From contig JACKNX010000002.1 in NCBI GenBank assembly GCA_024234635.1, forward strand, positions 124,001 through 188,000: a stretch of DNA of 64,000 nt, read 5' to 3'. This document shows positions 52,426 to 61,516 of the stretch, one piece after another; within the stretch, counting starts at the first letter, position 1, and every line of letters begins with the position of its first letter. A program made the position numbers and the translations under genes. The notes under the pieces were generated by a model. It ran no database searches, was not told where the DNA came from, and saw only the letters and a program-made list of their open reading frames with translations. The DNA is from Pseudomonadales bacterium (GTDB taxonomy: Bacteria > Pseudomonadota > Gammaproteobacteria > Pseudomonadales > Azotimanducaceae).

Positions 52426-53508
52426 ATGACCGACTTCCTGCCCCTGACTGTTTCCCACGTTCACCGTGAACCGAACGACATGTTGCAGGTCACCTTCGAT
52501 GTGCCGGCGGCCAGCCGGGAACGGTTCCGGTTCACGCAGGGGCAGTACCTCACCCTGCGCGCCACCATCGACGGCACCGAGGTGCGCCGCAGCTACTCCA
52601 TCTGCGCAGGTGTTGACGAACCACTGGCCATAGCCATCAAGCAGGTAGACGGCGGCGTGTTTTCCAACTGGGCGCACACCAATCTGCGACCCGGTGTCAC
52701 CGTGGAAACGCAACCCCCCACCGGCGATTTCCAGGTTGCCATCGATCCTGCCTCGACACGCAGCTATCTGTGCATCGCGGCCGGGTCCGGTATCACGCCG
52801 ATCCTCTCCGTGATGCGCACCGTGCTCGCGCGCGAACCGCACAGCCAGGTCACCCTGCTCTACGGCAACCGCCGCTCGGCGGACATCGCCTTCCGGGAAG
52901 CGCTCTGCTGGCTCAAGAATGCCTACCTGACGCGATTCCAGTGGATCAACGTCTTCACGCGTGAACCGCAGGCGGCGGAGATCCTCAACGGCCGTATCGA
53001 CAACCGTAAGGGTGGGCAACTCAACCGCCAGCTCATCGATATTCGCGGTTACGACGAGTTTTTTCTCTGCGGCCCCGAAGGCATGATCTCCGAAGTCTCC
53101 CGTGGGTTGCGCGGCCAGGGCATCGTCGAAGACCACATCCACTACGAACTGTTCTTCGCTTCCGCCGAGGACGCCCGCCGTGCCATCGAGCGGCATCACG
53201 AACGTGCCCGCAAACACGCCGGCCTGACCACCGACGTGCGTGTGCGTGCCGGCGGCCGGGAGATTGCCCTGGAACTGACGGCGGACGGCCAGAACATTCT
53301 CGATGGCGCGTTGGCCGCCGGGTTGGACCTGCCCTACTCCTGCAAAGGCGGCATCTGCGCCACCTGCAAGGCCAGGCTGCTGGAGGGTGACGTGGAGATG
53401 GATGTCAACCGGGCGCTGTCCGAACGCCAACTCGATGCAGGCTACATCCTGACCTGCCAGGCGCATCCGGTGAGCAGCAGGGTTGTCGTCGACTTCGACG
53501 TCATCTGA
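52426..53508 (+). CDS. paaE: Phenylacetyl-CoA epoxidase reductase PaaE
   Basis: PaaE passes electrons from NAD(P)H through FAD and a [2Fe-2S] centre to PaaA. The 360-residue protein has an FNR-like FAD domain (RRSYSICAG), an NAD domain (CIAAGSGITPILSVMRTVL) and a C-terminal plant-type ferredoxin domain with Cys residues in YSCKGGICATCKARL. The ATG at 52426 starts MTDFLPLTV; the longer frame to 52207 lies inside paaD. No paaG, paaZ, paaJ or paaK follows, so ring opening and beta-oxidation must be encoded elsewhere. Confidence 0.93.
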   Translation: MTDFLPLTVSHVHREPNDMLQVTFDVPAASRERFRFTQGQYLTLRATIDGTEVRRSYSICAGVDEPLAIAIKQVDGGVFSNWAHTNLRPGVTVETQPPTGDFQVAIDPASTRSYLCIAAGSGITPILSVMRTVLAREPHSQVTLLYGNRRSADIAFREALCWLKNAYLTRFQWINVFTREPQAAEILNGRIDNRKGGQLNRQLIDIRGYDEFFLCGPEGMISEVSRGLRGQGIVEDHIHYELFFASAEDARRAIERHHERARKHAGLTTDVRVRAGGREIALELTADGQNILDGALAAGLDLPYSCKGGICATCKARLLEGDVEMDVNRALSERQLDAGYILTCQAHPVSSRVVVDFDVI

Positions 53509-53577
53509 CCCGCTGCGGGTGATAGGCTTCTGTGTACCGGCGCGGTGACCGGTATCCGGAACGCCAGGGGGAATTTC

Positions 53578-54369
53578 ATGCTCGACCTGCAACTTGCCGA
53601 CCGCATCGTTGTCGTCACGGGCGGCGCCTCGAACATCGGGCGTGGCATCGTGCACGCGTTCGCCGAACAGCAGGCACTCGTCGTGCTGGTGGACATCGAC
53701 GAGCACAAGGCAAAGCAGACTGCGGCGGAAGCGCTGGAACGCGGCGCCCGGGATTGCGTGTTCCTGCCCGCGGACCTGTCGGAGGCCGAAAACTGCTCGC
53801 GGACGCTGCGCAACGTCGTGGATGCCTTCGGTCACGTTGATGTACTTGTCAACAATTTCGGCTGGGGCGATCCGGGATTGCTGCTGCGTACGACGCCGGA
53901 CCAGTGGCAGCAGCTGTGGCAAATGAACCTGGCCGCCACCATCGCCTGCAGCCAGGTGGCGCTTCAGAGCATGAAGGCCCGCCATGCCGGCAACATTGTC
54001 GCCATTGCCAGCGATGCCGCCCAGGGCGTTCCCAACCAGTCCGTCTACGGCGCGCTGAAAGCCGGCGTCATCGCCTTCACGCGTTCCGTCGCCCGGGAAT
54101 TCGGACGCTTCGGCGTGCGCGCCAACGCTGTCTCGCCGGGCATCGTGTTTCCGGAGGCTGAGGCGGCGGGTGCCCGCAGCGTCTGGAACCGGGGAGCCAC
54201 CGTTCTCACTGAGGAACAGATTCAGGCCACCATCGAGCAGACTGCCCTGCGTCGCCCGACCGTGGCCAGGGACATTGCCAATGCAGTACTGTTCCTGGCC
54301 TCGGACGCCGCCGCGCGTCAGGTCACCGGTCAGCACTTCAGTGTTGGTGGCGGCTGGTGGATGCCGTAA
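53578..54369 (+). CDS. SDR family oxidoreductase
   Basis: The 263-residue classical SDR has IVVVTGGASNIGRGIVHAFAE at about 10-30, NNFGWGDPG, the Ser region VAIASDAAQGVPN and YGALKAGVIAFTRSV with the YxxxK motif. GGGGGA lies just before the ATG at 53578. It follows paaE by 69 bases in the same direction and may be part of the paa transcript or separate. Substrate unknown. Confidence 0.88.
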   Translation: MLDLQLADRIVVVTGGASNIGRGIVHAFAEQQALVVLVDIDEHKAKQTAAEALERGARDCVFLPADLSEAENCSRTLRNVVDAFGHVDVLVNNFGWGDPGLLLRTTPDQWQQLWQMNLAATIACSQVALQSMKARHAGNIVAIASDAAQGVPNQSVYGALKAGVIAFTRSVAREFGRFGVRANAVSPGIVFPEAEAAGARSVWNRGATVLTEEQIQATIEQTALRRPTVARDIANAVLFLASDAAARQVTGQHFSVGGGWWMP

Positions 54370-54486
54370 CGCAGTGTTACCGCTCGGCTGGTTCCGGATG
54401 CATCGCAACGCCCCACTGCTCCGGAATATCCACGCACGCACTTCGCTCGATCGGGGTGATCATCACCATCGGCAAAGGAGACATTC

Positions 54487-54903
54487 ATGAAAATGCGGAT
54501 CTATCGCGTCGGCTCACGCCCGTCGACGAGAGGCTCCGAAGCCAACTTCACCGGTAACGTACGCATCGACCCCCTGTTTGGTCCGGACGAACCGGCCCGC
54601 ACGTCAGGCGCGTGGGTCACCTTCGAGCCTGGCGCCCGCACCGCGTGGCATCGGCATCCGCTGGGTCAGCATCTGATCGTTACAGCCGGCTGTGGCTGGA
54701 CCCAGTGCTGGGAGGGGCCGAAAAAAGAAATCCGGGCGGGCGACGTGGTGCATTGCAACTGCGGGCAGAAGCACTGGCACGGTGCCACGGAGACAACCGG
54801 CATGAGCCATATCGCCATCCAGGAATGGCAGGATGGCACACCGGTGGAATGGCTCGAGAAGGTCTCGGACGCGCAGTATCGATCGGCCATAGAACCCGAC
54901 TGA
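54487..54903 (+). CDS. Cupin domain protein (AraC-binding-like, 4-carboxymuconolactone-decarboxylase-type cupin)
   Basis: The 138-residue protein has a single cupin: [25 protein letters not shown] with the HxH...(E/Q) motif and [17 protein letters not shown] with the second His motif. Metal binding is likely. AAAGGAG precedes the ATG at normal spacing. It lies 117 bases after the SDR in the same orientation. Its family is often linked to carboxymuconolactone metabolism, but the activity here is not established. Confidence 0.82.
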   Translation: MKMRIYRVGSRPSTRGSEANFTGNVRIDPLFGPDEPARTSGAWVTFEPGARTAWHRHPLGQHLIVTAGCGWTQCWEGPKKEIRAGDVVHCNCGQKHWHGATETTGMSHIAIQEWQDGTPVEWLEKVSDAQYRSAIEPD

Positions 54904-54909
54904 CAGGTA

Positions 54910-55173
54910 CTACCGCGCAGGCACGTCCTTGTTGACGAGATTCCACACGCGCACGTGCGTCCACGCCGCCGCGTCAAACGGGGGCGGCAGTTGGCGCGAC
55001 GCGCGTCGATCACACGCCGCCTTCCGGAACAGGGCCTCCCGCACACATGCGAGCTCGTCACGTTCGACCGGCGGTGGGCAACCGGTACGGCCACAGTTGC
55101 GGATCGGCTGTGACACCACGCCGTTTTCGGCAGCGCCATGAAGCGGTGCCGCCTCGTGATCCGGTGAAGGCAT
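54910..55173 (-). CDS. Small hypothetical protein with four cysteines
   Basis: The 87-residue frame has AGGAA ten bases before its ATG and follows the hydroxylase gene by 38 bases. It contains Cys27, Cys32, Cys43 and Cys54 in NCGRTGCPPPVERDELACVREALFRKAACDRR, and ends WTHVRVWNLVNKDVPAR. No family was recognised. It may be a real small metal- or disulfide-containing protein or a chance frame; convergent with the cupin gene. Confidence 0.5.
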   Translation of the reverse strand: MPSPDHEAAPLHGAAENGVVSQPIRNCGRTGCPPPVERDELACVREALFRKAACDRRASRQLPPPFDAAAWTHVRVWNLVNKDVPAR

Positions 55174-55211
55174 GTCGTTGGCGTTCCTGGTCTCGTTCGA
55201 CAGCGCCGCGT

Positions 55212-56144
55212 CTAACCTGCTTCGCCAGCGACTGTCCGGGGCACGGCCCCATCATTCCGGGTCTCACGTCCAGCCGCATGCCGTGGGGTTCTGAACGGGA
55301 ATGCCAGCAACGCCAGGGGTGCATGTTGCCCCGGATAGCCATCTTCCGTGCGCAGTCCCAGCGCCGCCGGCTGCTCCCGTGGCAACTGGAAAGTCCCGAA
55401 CAGGAGATCGAACACCGACAACGCAGCGGCAAAATTCCTGGCCGCGGGCGTTGCCGCGGCATGGTGGAGGCGGTGCAGTTCGGGACCGACGAATACGTAA
55501 TTCAGCCAGCCCATCCGCATGTCCACATTCAGGTGACTGACCGTACCGTGCAGGGCGACTATCGAACCCGTGACAAACACGGCAAACGGCTCGAAGCCAA
55601 ACAGCCAGATGGGCGTCAGCTGCACGGCGATCCGCACCAGCAGTGCATTGACGGGGTGAAATACCGCATGCATGACCAGGTAGAGCTGCTGCGGAAGATG
55701 GTGAATGGCATGAGTTCGCCAGAGAAATCGCGTCACCGCAGTGCCGCCACCGTGCATCGCGCGATGCAGCGTGTACTGCAGCGCCTCGAATGCGACCAGC
55801 CCGAGCACGATCTGCAGCAGCAGGGGTTGCCCGGCGAGCAGGCCATCGCCCGTTGCCGCCACAGCTACCGACATGGCCAGGAGTCCGTAGTTGATTCCGG
55901 CGAGAAAGGCGCCGTTGACCACCGCCATGGGCAGATCGCGTCGCAGCACGTGACGCCAGGTCATCCCCCACCGCGCATCGAGCGGCGTCAGCCACTCGAA
56001 CAGCAGCAGTACACCCACCGTCCCGGCCCCCTTCACCGCCACGATACCTTCCATCGCCTCGGGTCGTCCGGCAGCCACGCCAATACAGGCCAGCGTCCAG
56101 AGCCAGAGCAGCGGGTAAAGGCAGTAGCGCGCGAAGGTTGTCAT
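55212..56144 (-). CDS. Sterol desaturase/fatty acid hydroxylase family membrane protein
   Basis: The 310-residue integral membrane protein has several hydrophobic helices and the eight-His diiron pattern: ALQYTLHRAMHGG, WRTHAIHHLPQQ and a C-terminal LHRLHHAAATP. Such enzymes hydroxylate or desaturate fatty acids, sterols or hopanoid-type lipids using O2. The ATG at 56144 follows directly on the natural start of the first helix (TTFARYCLYPLLWLW); the frame runs to 56351, but this part overlaps the TetR upstream region. It is divergent from the TetR gene. Confidence 0.83.
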   Translation of the reverse strand: MTTFARYCLYPLLWLWTLACIGVAAGRPEAMEGIVAVKGAGTVGVLLLFEWLTPLDARWGMTWRHVLRRDLPMAVVNGAFLAGINYGLLAMSVAVAATGDGLLAGQPLLLQIVLGLVAFEALQYTLHRAMHGGGTAVTRFLWRTHAIHHLPQQLYLVMHAVFHPVNALLVRIAVQLTPIWLFGFEPFAVFVTGSIVALHGTVSHLNVDMRMGWLNYVFVGPELHRLHHAAATPAARNFAAALSVFDLLFGTFQLPREQPAALGLRTEDGYPGQHAPLALLAFPFRTPRHAAGRETRNDGAVPRTVAGEAG

Positions 56145-56344
56145 CGCCGGCAATCTGCCGGAGCCGGGATGGCGGGGCAACGGACAATTCCGGAGATCTG
56201 TTCGACGTCGTCGAGGCGCCCGCACGCTATACTGGCGAACCCGCCGCCCAGCGCAATCCCGGGTTGCCCACGGGCGGACGCCCAGGCAGGCAACCAGGCA
56301 GGCAACCAACCAATGGATGCAACCCGCCCCGAGGAACCGCACGT

Positions 56345-56833
56345 GTGACACCGGCCCGGCAACGAATTCTTGACGCGTTCAGGGACCTCGTCCTTTCGCA
56401 ACCCTACGCCGACATCACCGTGAGCCGCGTCATCGAGCGTGCGGGCACGGCACGCTCGACGCACTATGCGCACTTCCCGGACAAACGCTCGCTGCTGCTG
56501 GCATCCATGGCATCACCGCTGGAAGCGCTCGCCTCCTGCGCAACGACAACAGCGGGTACCGACGCCGTCATAGCGATGCTGGACCATGCCTGGGACAATC
56601 GCGTACTCGGGCGCACGTTGCTGGACTCACCGGACGCAAGACATGTGGCCGATGCGCTGGCAAACCTCATCGCCCGGAAGTCGAGCCGGGAACATCTCCA
56701 TGGCACGCTCACCTGTCATGCGGTGGCGGGTGGTTATCTGACCGTACTGCGGCGCTGGCTGGCGGGTGAGATCATTTGCGACAGCGTCGAGCTTGCGGCC
56801 TGGTTCACCGGCTGGCGTACCAACGGCATGTGA
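56345..56833 (+). CDS. TetR/AcrR-family transcriptional regulator
   Basis: The 162-residue protein has the N-terminal TetR helix-turn-helix (RQRILDAFRDLVLSQPYADITVSRVIERAGTARSTHYAHFPDKRSLLLAS) and a shorter than usual ligand-binding part (about 110 residues). The GTG at 56345 has GAGGA nine bases before; the longer frame to 56138 lies in the divergent region. It is divergent from the hydroxylase and convergent with the DUF7064/7065-like gene, and probably regulates one or both. The ligand is unknown. Confidence 0.82.
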   Translation: MTPARQRILDAFRDLVLSQPYADITVSRVIERAGTARSTHYAHFPDKRSLLLASMASPLEALASCATTTAGTDAVIAMLDHAWDNRVLGRTLLDSPDARHVADALANLIARKSSREHLHGTLTCHAVAGGYLTVLRRWLAGEIICDSVELAAWFTGWRTNGM

Positions 56834-56873
56834 CGGGGCCGGGCGCTCACCCGCGGCCGCTGCCCTGCATTGT

Positions 56874-57767
56874 TCAAAGCGTCGTCGGTCGATTCTCCGC
56901 CGCCAGCAGATCGGGAGACCACACATCCTGGTATTCGCCGAATGACTCACCGGCGAAGTCCCAGGCAAACATGCTCATCCACGCAAAGTGACCTGGCGTC
57001 GCCTGCTTCGCCAGGTGGTTGCGCGCGTGACCACGGATACGCACGGTTCCGCCGTCCGCCGTCATCAGTTCGATGGTGGTGCGAATGGCCCGCCGCTGCC
57101 CGTCGCGCTCGATATCATGCCTTGCGCCGATCACACGTACACGCGCGCCGTCCATCTCCACATATCCGCTCGCGGCACCGTCGGGATAACGGGTGACAAC
57201 CAGAAAACTGGCGTGGGCGTTGATACCGTAGATATAGGACGCCCGTGTGGTGGCGTCATCCTGGCGCGGCCCCCAGGAGCGGTCACGCATGCCGAAACAG
57301 TCGAGTTCGACCCGGGCGCCGCCAAAATCCAGGGTGCCGCGCACGCTGCAGGGCTGATCCCAGTGACCGCCACCCGGCGTGGCCGCCACAACGTAGTTGT
57401 CAGTGATTCCCGTGAACACCAGATCCGCGCTGAAACGGCCGGCATCCTCGAAGCGCACGGCGTACCGGTTGAGCGGTTCGAGGATCTCGTAGCGAAGTCC
57501 GTGGAAGGTCATGACCTTGCCGTCAAATTCCGGTGCCCGGAGATGCCAGAGACTGCGGTAGTAAGGCGCCAGCCAGGCCGTGTCCCGTCCGGGACTCCAG
57601 ATTGCCACCGTCAGCGCCGCGACACCAAGATTGCGCCTGAGCAGCGGATAGAACGTTCCCGACAAGCCCGTGGACGGATCGTCGAAACAGAACCAGTAGG
57701 TCTCCGACCACCACGGCGCCTCCGTGGTGGGTGCGTGGAAGAAATCGTCAGCAGCCGTCAACGTCAT
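56874..57767 (-). CDS. DUF7064/DUF7065-like (CrtC/AttH-type lipocalin-fold) protein
   Basis: The 297-residue protein has a SETYWFCFDDPSTGLSGTFYPLLRRNLG start, a central GGGHWDQPCSVRGTLDFGGARVELDCFGMRDRSWGPR and the later SYIYGINAHASFLVV, the pattern of tandem lipocalin-like domains in CrtC/AttH-type and DUF7064/7065 proteins of steroid-degrading bacteria. A hydratase or lipid-binding role is possible. It begins three bases after the phosphotransferase-like gene's stop, so the two form an operon. Function unknown. Confidence 0.65.
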   Translation of the reverse strand: MTLTAADDFFHAPTTEAPWWSETYWFCFDDPSTGLSGTFYPLLRRNLGVAALTVAIWSPGRDTAWLAPYYRSLWHLRAPEFDGKVMTFHGLRYEILEPLNRYAVRFEDAGRFSADLVFTGITDNYVVAATPGGGHWDQPCSVRGTLDFGGARVELDCFGMRDRSWGPRQDDATTRASYIYGINAHASFLVVTRYPDGAASGYVEMDGARVRVIGARHDIERDGQRRAIRTTIELMTADGGTVRIRGHARNHLAKQATPGHFAWMSMFAWDFAGESFGEYQDVWSPDLLAAENRPTTL

Positions 57768-57770
57768 CGC

Positions 57771-59108
57771 TTACTCCAGCGGCAGGAAGGGTTTCTGGCT
57801 GACCGGCAGCACGGCGGGACTCGCCTGCACCCGACGCAGCCCGTTCGCCATGATCACCTGCAACGCGCGGGTCTCATCACCGGACTCGGTTTCGATCCAG
57901 CGTTGCAGCACCAACGGATAATCGCGCGCATCCGCACGCATGCCCGTGAGACTGCTCACCGCCTCCGCGTTCTGTCGGCTGATATCCTCACCCACGCGCG
58001 CCAGTTCCAGCACCTGACTCGTCATCAGCGCCAGCTGAAAACGCACGGGATCGTCCTCACGCAGCCGCAGCTGCTGCAGATCGAACAGCGCCCGCAGGTT
58101 TTCCGTCAGCTCACTTTCCCTGGGCTGCAGGGAAACCGGCAGGTCCGGCACTTCGCGGTGTTCGTACTCCAGCATGGCGCGCGGCAGAATGGCGCCCAGC
58201 AGATCGATGAGGTTGAGGTAGGTGAACCGGTCCTGGTTCCTGGCGCCGTTATCCAGCGCTGCCAGGCAGGACACCAGCCAGATGGTCATCACCACGATGC
58301 GGTAATAGGCGATGCGCCGGCGATCCACCGCATAACCCGTCTGTTTTTCCCAACGCGCAAGCTGGTGCTCAAAGTCGCCAAGGCCGCCGCTGAAATGGTG
58401 GCCACGAAAGGCCAGCCAGGCGAGATCGTCCATGGGATCGCCCACGTGCACGAACTCCCAGTCGAGCATGGCCGTCACCCGCGCGCCATCGTGCATGAAA
58501 TTGCCCGGCCCCACGTCGCCATGACAAACGACGAGACGCTCCGCGGAGTCGGGCGCCAGGCGGTGTAACCAGCGGATCGCCATTGCCGCCAGTGGGCTGG
58601 GCCGGGTTACCCGGGTGCGCAGGATGTCGGCCCACAGGCCAACCACCTGATGCGCGGCTGCCGCGGGAGTCGACGGTGGCTCGAGTGCGTCGAAGGCGCT
58701 GTCCACCCGCACCCGGTGCAGCTCGGCCAACGCGTCAACGTAGTCGTCCATGACGGCAATTCGTACCGCGTCGTCAAGCGCATCGAGCCGCGCCTCGCCA
58801 CCGGCACGTTCCATCAACAGCGCCCGGGGGTGTTCGCCGTGGAGTCGGGGAATACGTACATTGCGGTCCGCCAGCGCCCGGTACGCAACGGCTTCACGGG
58901 CCAGATTCAGCGTCGTACCCGCCACCGGACCATCGCCGGGATCCACGCGCAGGACGCACGGCATGCGTTCGCAGTCCAGTAGCCAGGTAATGCGGGAAGC
59001 GCCACTGTCCGCCCGCGACGCCGAACGGATGGCACCCGCATGCGCTGTCACGAAGCTGGTGAGCTCCGCGTCCAGACCCGGCATCGACGTGTTGCTGCCC
59101 GTGCTCAT
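57771..59108 (-). CDS. Aminoglycoside phosphotransferase-like kinase
   Basis: The 445-residue protein has the APH-like kinase core: ITWLLDCERMPCVLRVDPG, RLVVCHGDVGPGNFMHDGARVTAMLDWEFVHVGDPMDDLAWLAF with the HGDxxxxN and DWE motifs. The C-terminal part is helical (LRALFDLQQLRLREDDPVRFQ). GGAGG precedes the ATG at 59108 by five bases; an upstream ATG at 59150 lacks a comparable site. It is followed after three bases by the DUF7064/7065-like gene. The substrate is likely a small hydroxylated molecule. Confidence 0.85.
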   Translation of the reverse strand: MSTGSNTSMPGLDAELTSFVTAHAGAIRSASRADSGASRITWLLDCERMPCVLRVDPGDGPVAGTTLNLAREAVAYRALADRNVRIPRLHGEHPRALLMERAGGEARLDALDDAVRIAVMDDYVDALAELHRVRVDSAFDALEPPSTPAAAAHQVVGLWADILRTRVTRPSPLAAMAIRWLHRLAPDSAERLVVCHGDVGPGNFMHDGARVTAMLDWEFVHVGDPMDDLAWLAFRGHHFSGGLGDFEHQLARWEKQTGYAVDRRRIAYYRIVVMTIWLVSCLAALDNGARNQDRFTYLNLIDLLGAILPRAMLEYEHREVPDLPVSLQPRESELTENLRALFDLQQLRLREDDPVRFQLALMTSQVLELARVGEDISRQNAEAVSSLTGMRADARDYPLVLQRWIETESGDETRALQVIMANGLRRVQASPAVLPVSQKPFLPLE

Positions 59109-59281
59109 GGCGGCCTCCTTCACTCCCGCTCCCCGAGGGCATGGTAACAACGAACGGACAGGTCCGCTGGCGCTTCGCGCGGACTGGGAAAGTACGGGCG
59201 ACCGGTGGACAGGATTGATTCAAAGGAGCGGATTGCGCCCACATTTCATAGACTGCCCGGCTCGCAAACAACGAGCGCGTC

Positions 59282-59737
59282 ATGGCTATCAACGACCAGC
59301 CCTGGTTCATCAGTCACCTCGCTGCCTACCGGGCGAACCCCGCGCAGGCGCACGATTGGGACAGTCGCCCGGTCGGCGGCAATGGCATCGTCCCTACCCT
59401 GCTGCTCAGCACCAGCCGGCCGAAATCCGGCGGCAGTCTCGACATTCCCTTGCTCTACCAGCCCTGCGGGGAAGGCTTCGTCATTGTCGCCAGCAAGGGC
59501 GGCTCAAACCGTCACCCGGCCTGGTACCGGAATCTGCTTGCAAATCCTGCCTGTACCGCGCAGGTCGGCCGCACCCGCTACGTTCTGGCAGCGCGCACGC
59601 TCGACGGCGAGGAGCGGCAGCGCTACTGGGACCTGATGACACGCGCATGGCCCGCCTATCGGGACTACCAGGCCCGAACGGACCGGCAGTTGCCGGTCGT
59701 GATCCTGCGCATCCGTGAATTTCTGGGCCTCGACTGA
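59282..59737 (+). CDS. Nitroreductase-family, deazaflavin-dependent (DUF385) oxidoreductase
   Basis: The 151-residue protein has the F420-dependent split-beta-barrel pattern: GGNGIVPTLLLSTSRPKSGGSLDIPLLYQPCGEGFVIVASKGGSNRHPAWYRNLLANP and VGRTRYVLAARTLDGEERQRYWDLM. Members reduce nitro or enone groups, some with F420, others with FMN or haem. Which cofactor is used here cannot be told. It starts 173 bases from the divergent phosphotransferase gene and is 26 bases before the MBL gene, suggesting co-transcription. Confidence 0.87.
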   Translation: MAINDQPWFISHLAAYRANPAQAHDWDSRPVGGNGIVPTLLLSTSRPKSGGSLDIPLLYQPCGEGFVIVASKGGSNRHPAWYRNLLANPACTAQVGRTRYVLAARTLDGEERQRYWDLMTRAWPAYRDYQARTDRQLPVVILRIREFLGLD

Positions 59738-59763
59738 CCACCACGTATACCGGAGTTTTTTGC

Positions 59764-61485
59764 ATGAACGAAACCAGCAGCGGCCTCACGGATGCCATCA
59801 GCACCGACACACCAGCAGCCGGCGCGCGGGGGCAACTCGGCCATCCGGAAGCGGTTCGGCATACCCAGCGCCTCACGCGTCAGTTCCACCGTGTGGGCGA
59901 CCACGCCTGGTGCCTGGTGGGCAACGGTCTCTCGAACCAGACCTTCATCGACGCGCCGGAGGGCATCATCGCCATCGATACCGGCGAATGCGTGGAGGAA
60001 ATGCGCGCCGCCATTGCCGCGCTGCGTGAGCACACCAGCAAACCGATCGTCGCCTGCATGTACACCCACTTTCACTACGTTGCAGGCACGCGTGCGATCG
60101 TCGAGGAAAACGGTGTCAGGGAGCTGCCCATCTACGGTCATGCCGGCATCGAAGCCAACCGTCTGCGCTTCGGGGGTGAGGTGGCGCCCGCTTCATCACG
60201 CGGCCTGGTGCATCAGTTCGGCATCCTGTTGCCCGACAGCGGCGCTGACGGTTTGCTGCACTGCGGTCTCGGGCTGTTCTTCCGCAATCCCGGGCACGCC
60301 CCCTATACCCCCGGCTACCTGCCACCGACGCACACATTTTCGGAACCGGTGACGCTTTCCATCGCCGGTCTCACGGTGGAATGCACGCCGGCCCCGTCCG
60401 ACGCCACGGATTCGGTGACGCTGTGGTTTCCCGAACTCGGCGTCTGTGTGAACAATCTGCTCTGGCCAGCGCTGTTCAACATCTATGCTACTCGTGGCGA
60501 GGAATACCGCGATCCGCGCATCGTGCTCAGGGGGCTTGACCACATGCTTTCCCTCGACGCACGCGCCCTGATCGGCGCGCACGGTCCACCCATCTCCGGC
60601 GAAGAAGTGCGCCAGACCATCATCGACTATCGCGACGCCATCCAGTTCATCTGGGATCAGACGGTACGGTTGGTCAATCGCGGCATGACACTCAGCGAGG
60701 TGACGGCGGCGGTGCATCTGCCGGAGCGGTTTCAGCGGTCCTACTGTACCCGCCAGCTCTACGGACTCGTGGAACACCATGTTCGCCAGATCCACGGCGG
60801 CCTGTTCGGCTGGTTCGACGGCGACGAAAGCCACCTGTTCCCGCTGTCCACCACCGAGCGTGCCAACCGGATGGTCGCGGGCTTCGGCGGCCGGGAACCC
60901 GTACGTGCGCAAACCCGTCAGGCCATCGACGCGGGCGACTACCGCTGGGCACTGGAACTCGGCAGCTGGCTGGTGCGCGGCGATGCCGCGGAAGCCACCG
61001 ATCGCGCGCTGCTGGCCAGTGCACTGCGCGGCGTGGCGCAGCACACGCCGTCGGCGAACCTGCGCAACTGGTGCCTTACCCGGGCGCTGGACCTGGAAGG
61101 CACCCTCAGCCTCGATCGGTTTCATGTGCACCGCTTCAGCTATGGCGAGGTTATGGCGTCACCGCCCACCCGGTTCATCCCTGTGTTGCGCGTGTTGCTG
61201 GACCCCGGCCGTTCGGCCGGAATGGACGAGGAACTCGTCTGGCAATTCGACACCGGTGAGCGCAGCGGCCTGCGCATACGCCATCCCGTGGCGGTACCGA
61301 CGCACGGTGACACCGCGACGCTCGCGATGACGCTAAGCCATGCCACGTGGGCAGCGTTGTTAGGCGGCAGAACAACGCTGGAAAAAGCCCTGAGCGATGA
61401 CTCGGTGACGACTGACGGCAGCGTGGACCGACTGCGACGATTCTTCGCCTGCTTTGATCATCCGTCGTTCCAGGGCACCTCCTGA
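59764..61485 (+). CDS. Alkylsulfatase-like metallo-beta-lactamase protein with degenerate metal motif
   Basis: The 573-residue protein has the layout of linear alkylsulfatases: an N-terminal MBL domain (AWCLVGNGLSNQTFIDAPEGIIAIDTG), a dimerisation region (VRQTIIDYRDAIQFIWDQTVRLVNRGMTLSEV) and a C-terminal SCP2-like part. In place of HxHxDH it has THFHYVAG: His102 and His104 are present, but the Asp and the last His are Val106 and Ala107; the later ligand region reads NNLLWP where SdsA1 has AENATH. A full binuclear zinc site is unlikely, so the activity may differ from sulfatase. Stop is 31 bases before the HAD gene start. Confidence 0.83.
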   Translation: MNETSSGLTDAISTDTPAAGARGQLGHPEAVRHTQRLTRQFHRVGDHAWCLVGNGLSNQTFIDAPEGIIAIDTGECVEEMRAAIAALREHTSKPIVACMYTHFHYVAGTRAIVEENGVRELPIYGHAGIEANRLRFGGEVAPASSRGLVHQFGILLPDSGADGLLHCGLGLFFRNPGHAPYTPGYLPPTHTFSEPVTLSIAGLTVECTPAPSDATDSVTLWFPELGVCVNNLLWPALFNIYATRGEEYRDPRIVLRGLDHMLSLDARALIGAHGPPISGEEVRQTIIDYRDAIQFIWDQTVRLVNRGMTLSEVTAAVHLPERFQRSYCTRQLYGLVEHHVRQIHGGLFGWFDGDESHLFPLSTTERANRMVAGFGGREPVRAQTRQAIDAGDYRWALELGSWLVRGDAAEATDRALLASALRGVAQHTPSANLRNWCLTRALDLEGTLSLDRFHVHRFSYGEVMASPPTRFIPVLRVLLDPGRSAGMDEELVWQFDTGERSGLRIRHPVAVPTHGDTATLAMTLSHATWAALLGGRTTLEKALSDDSVTTDGSVDRLRRFFACFDHPSFQGTS

Positions 61486-61516
61486 AAGCAGGCAGATCCG
61501 GGGACAGCGGAAGATC

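Noticed and set aside
52354..54441. 695-codon minus-strand frame over paaD, paaE and the SDR
   Set aside because: Antisense shadow of recognised paa genes.
56281..56310. CAGGCAAC-type short duplication before the TetR gene
   Set aside because: Only two short copies, in GC-rich sequence; too weak to call a functional repeat.
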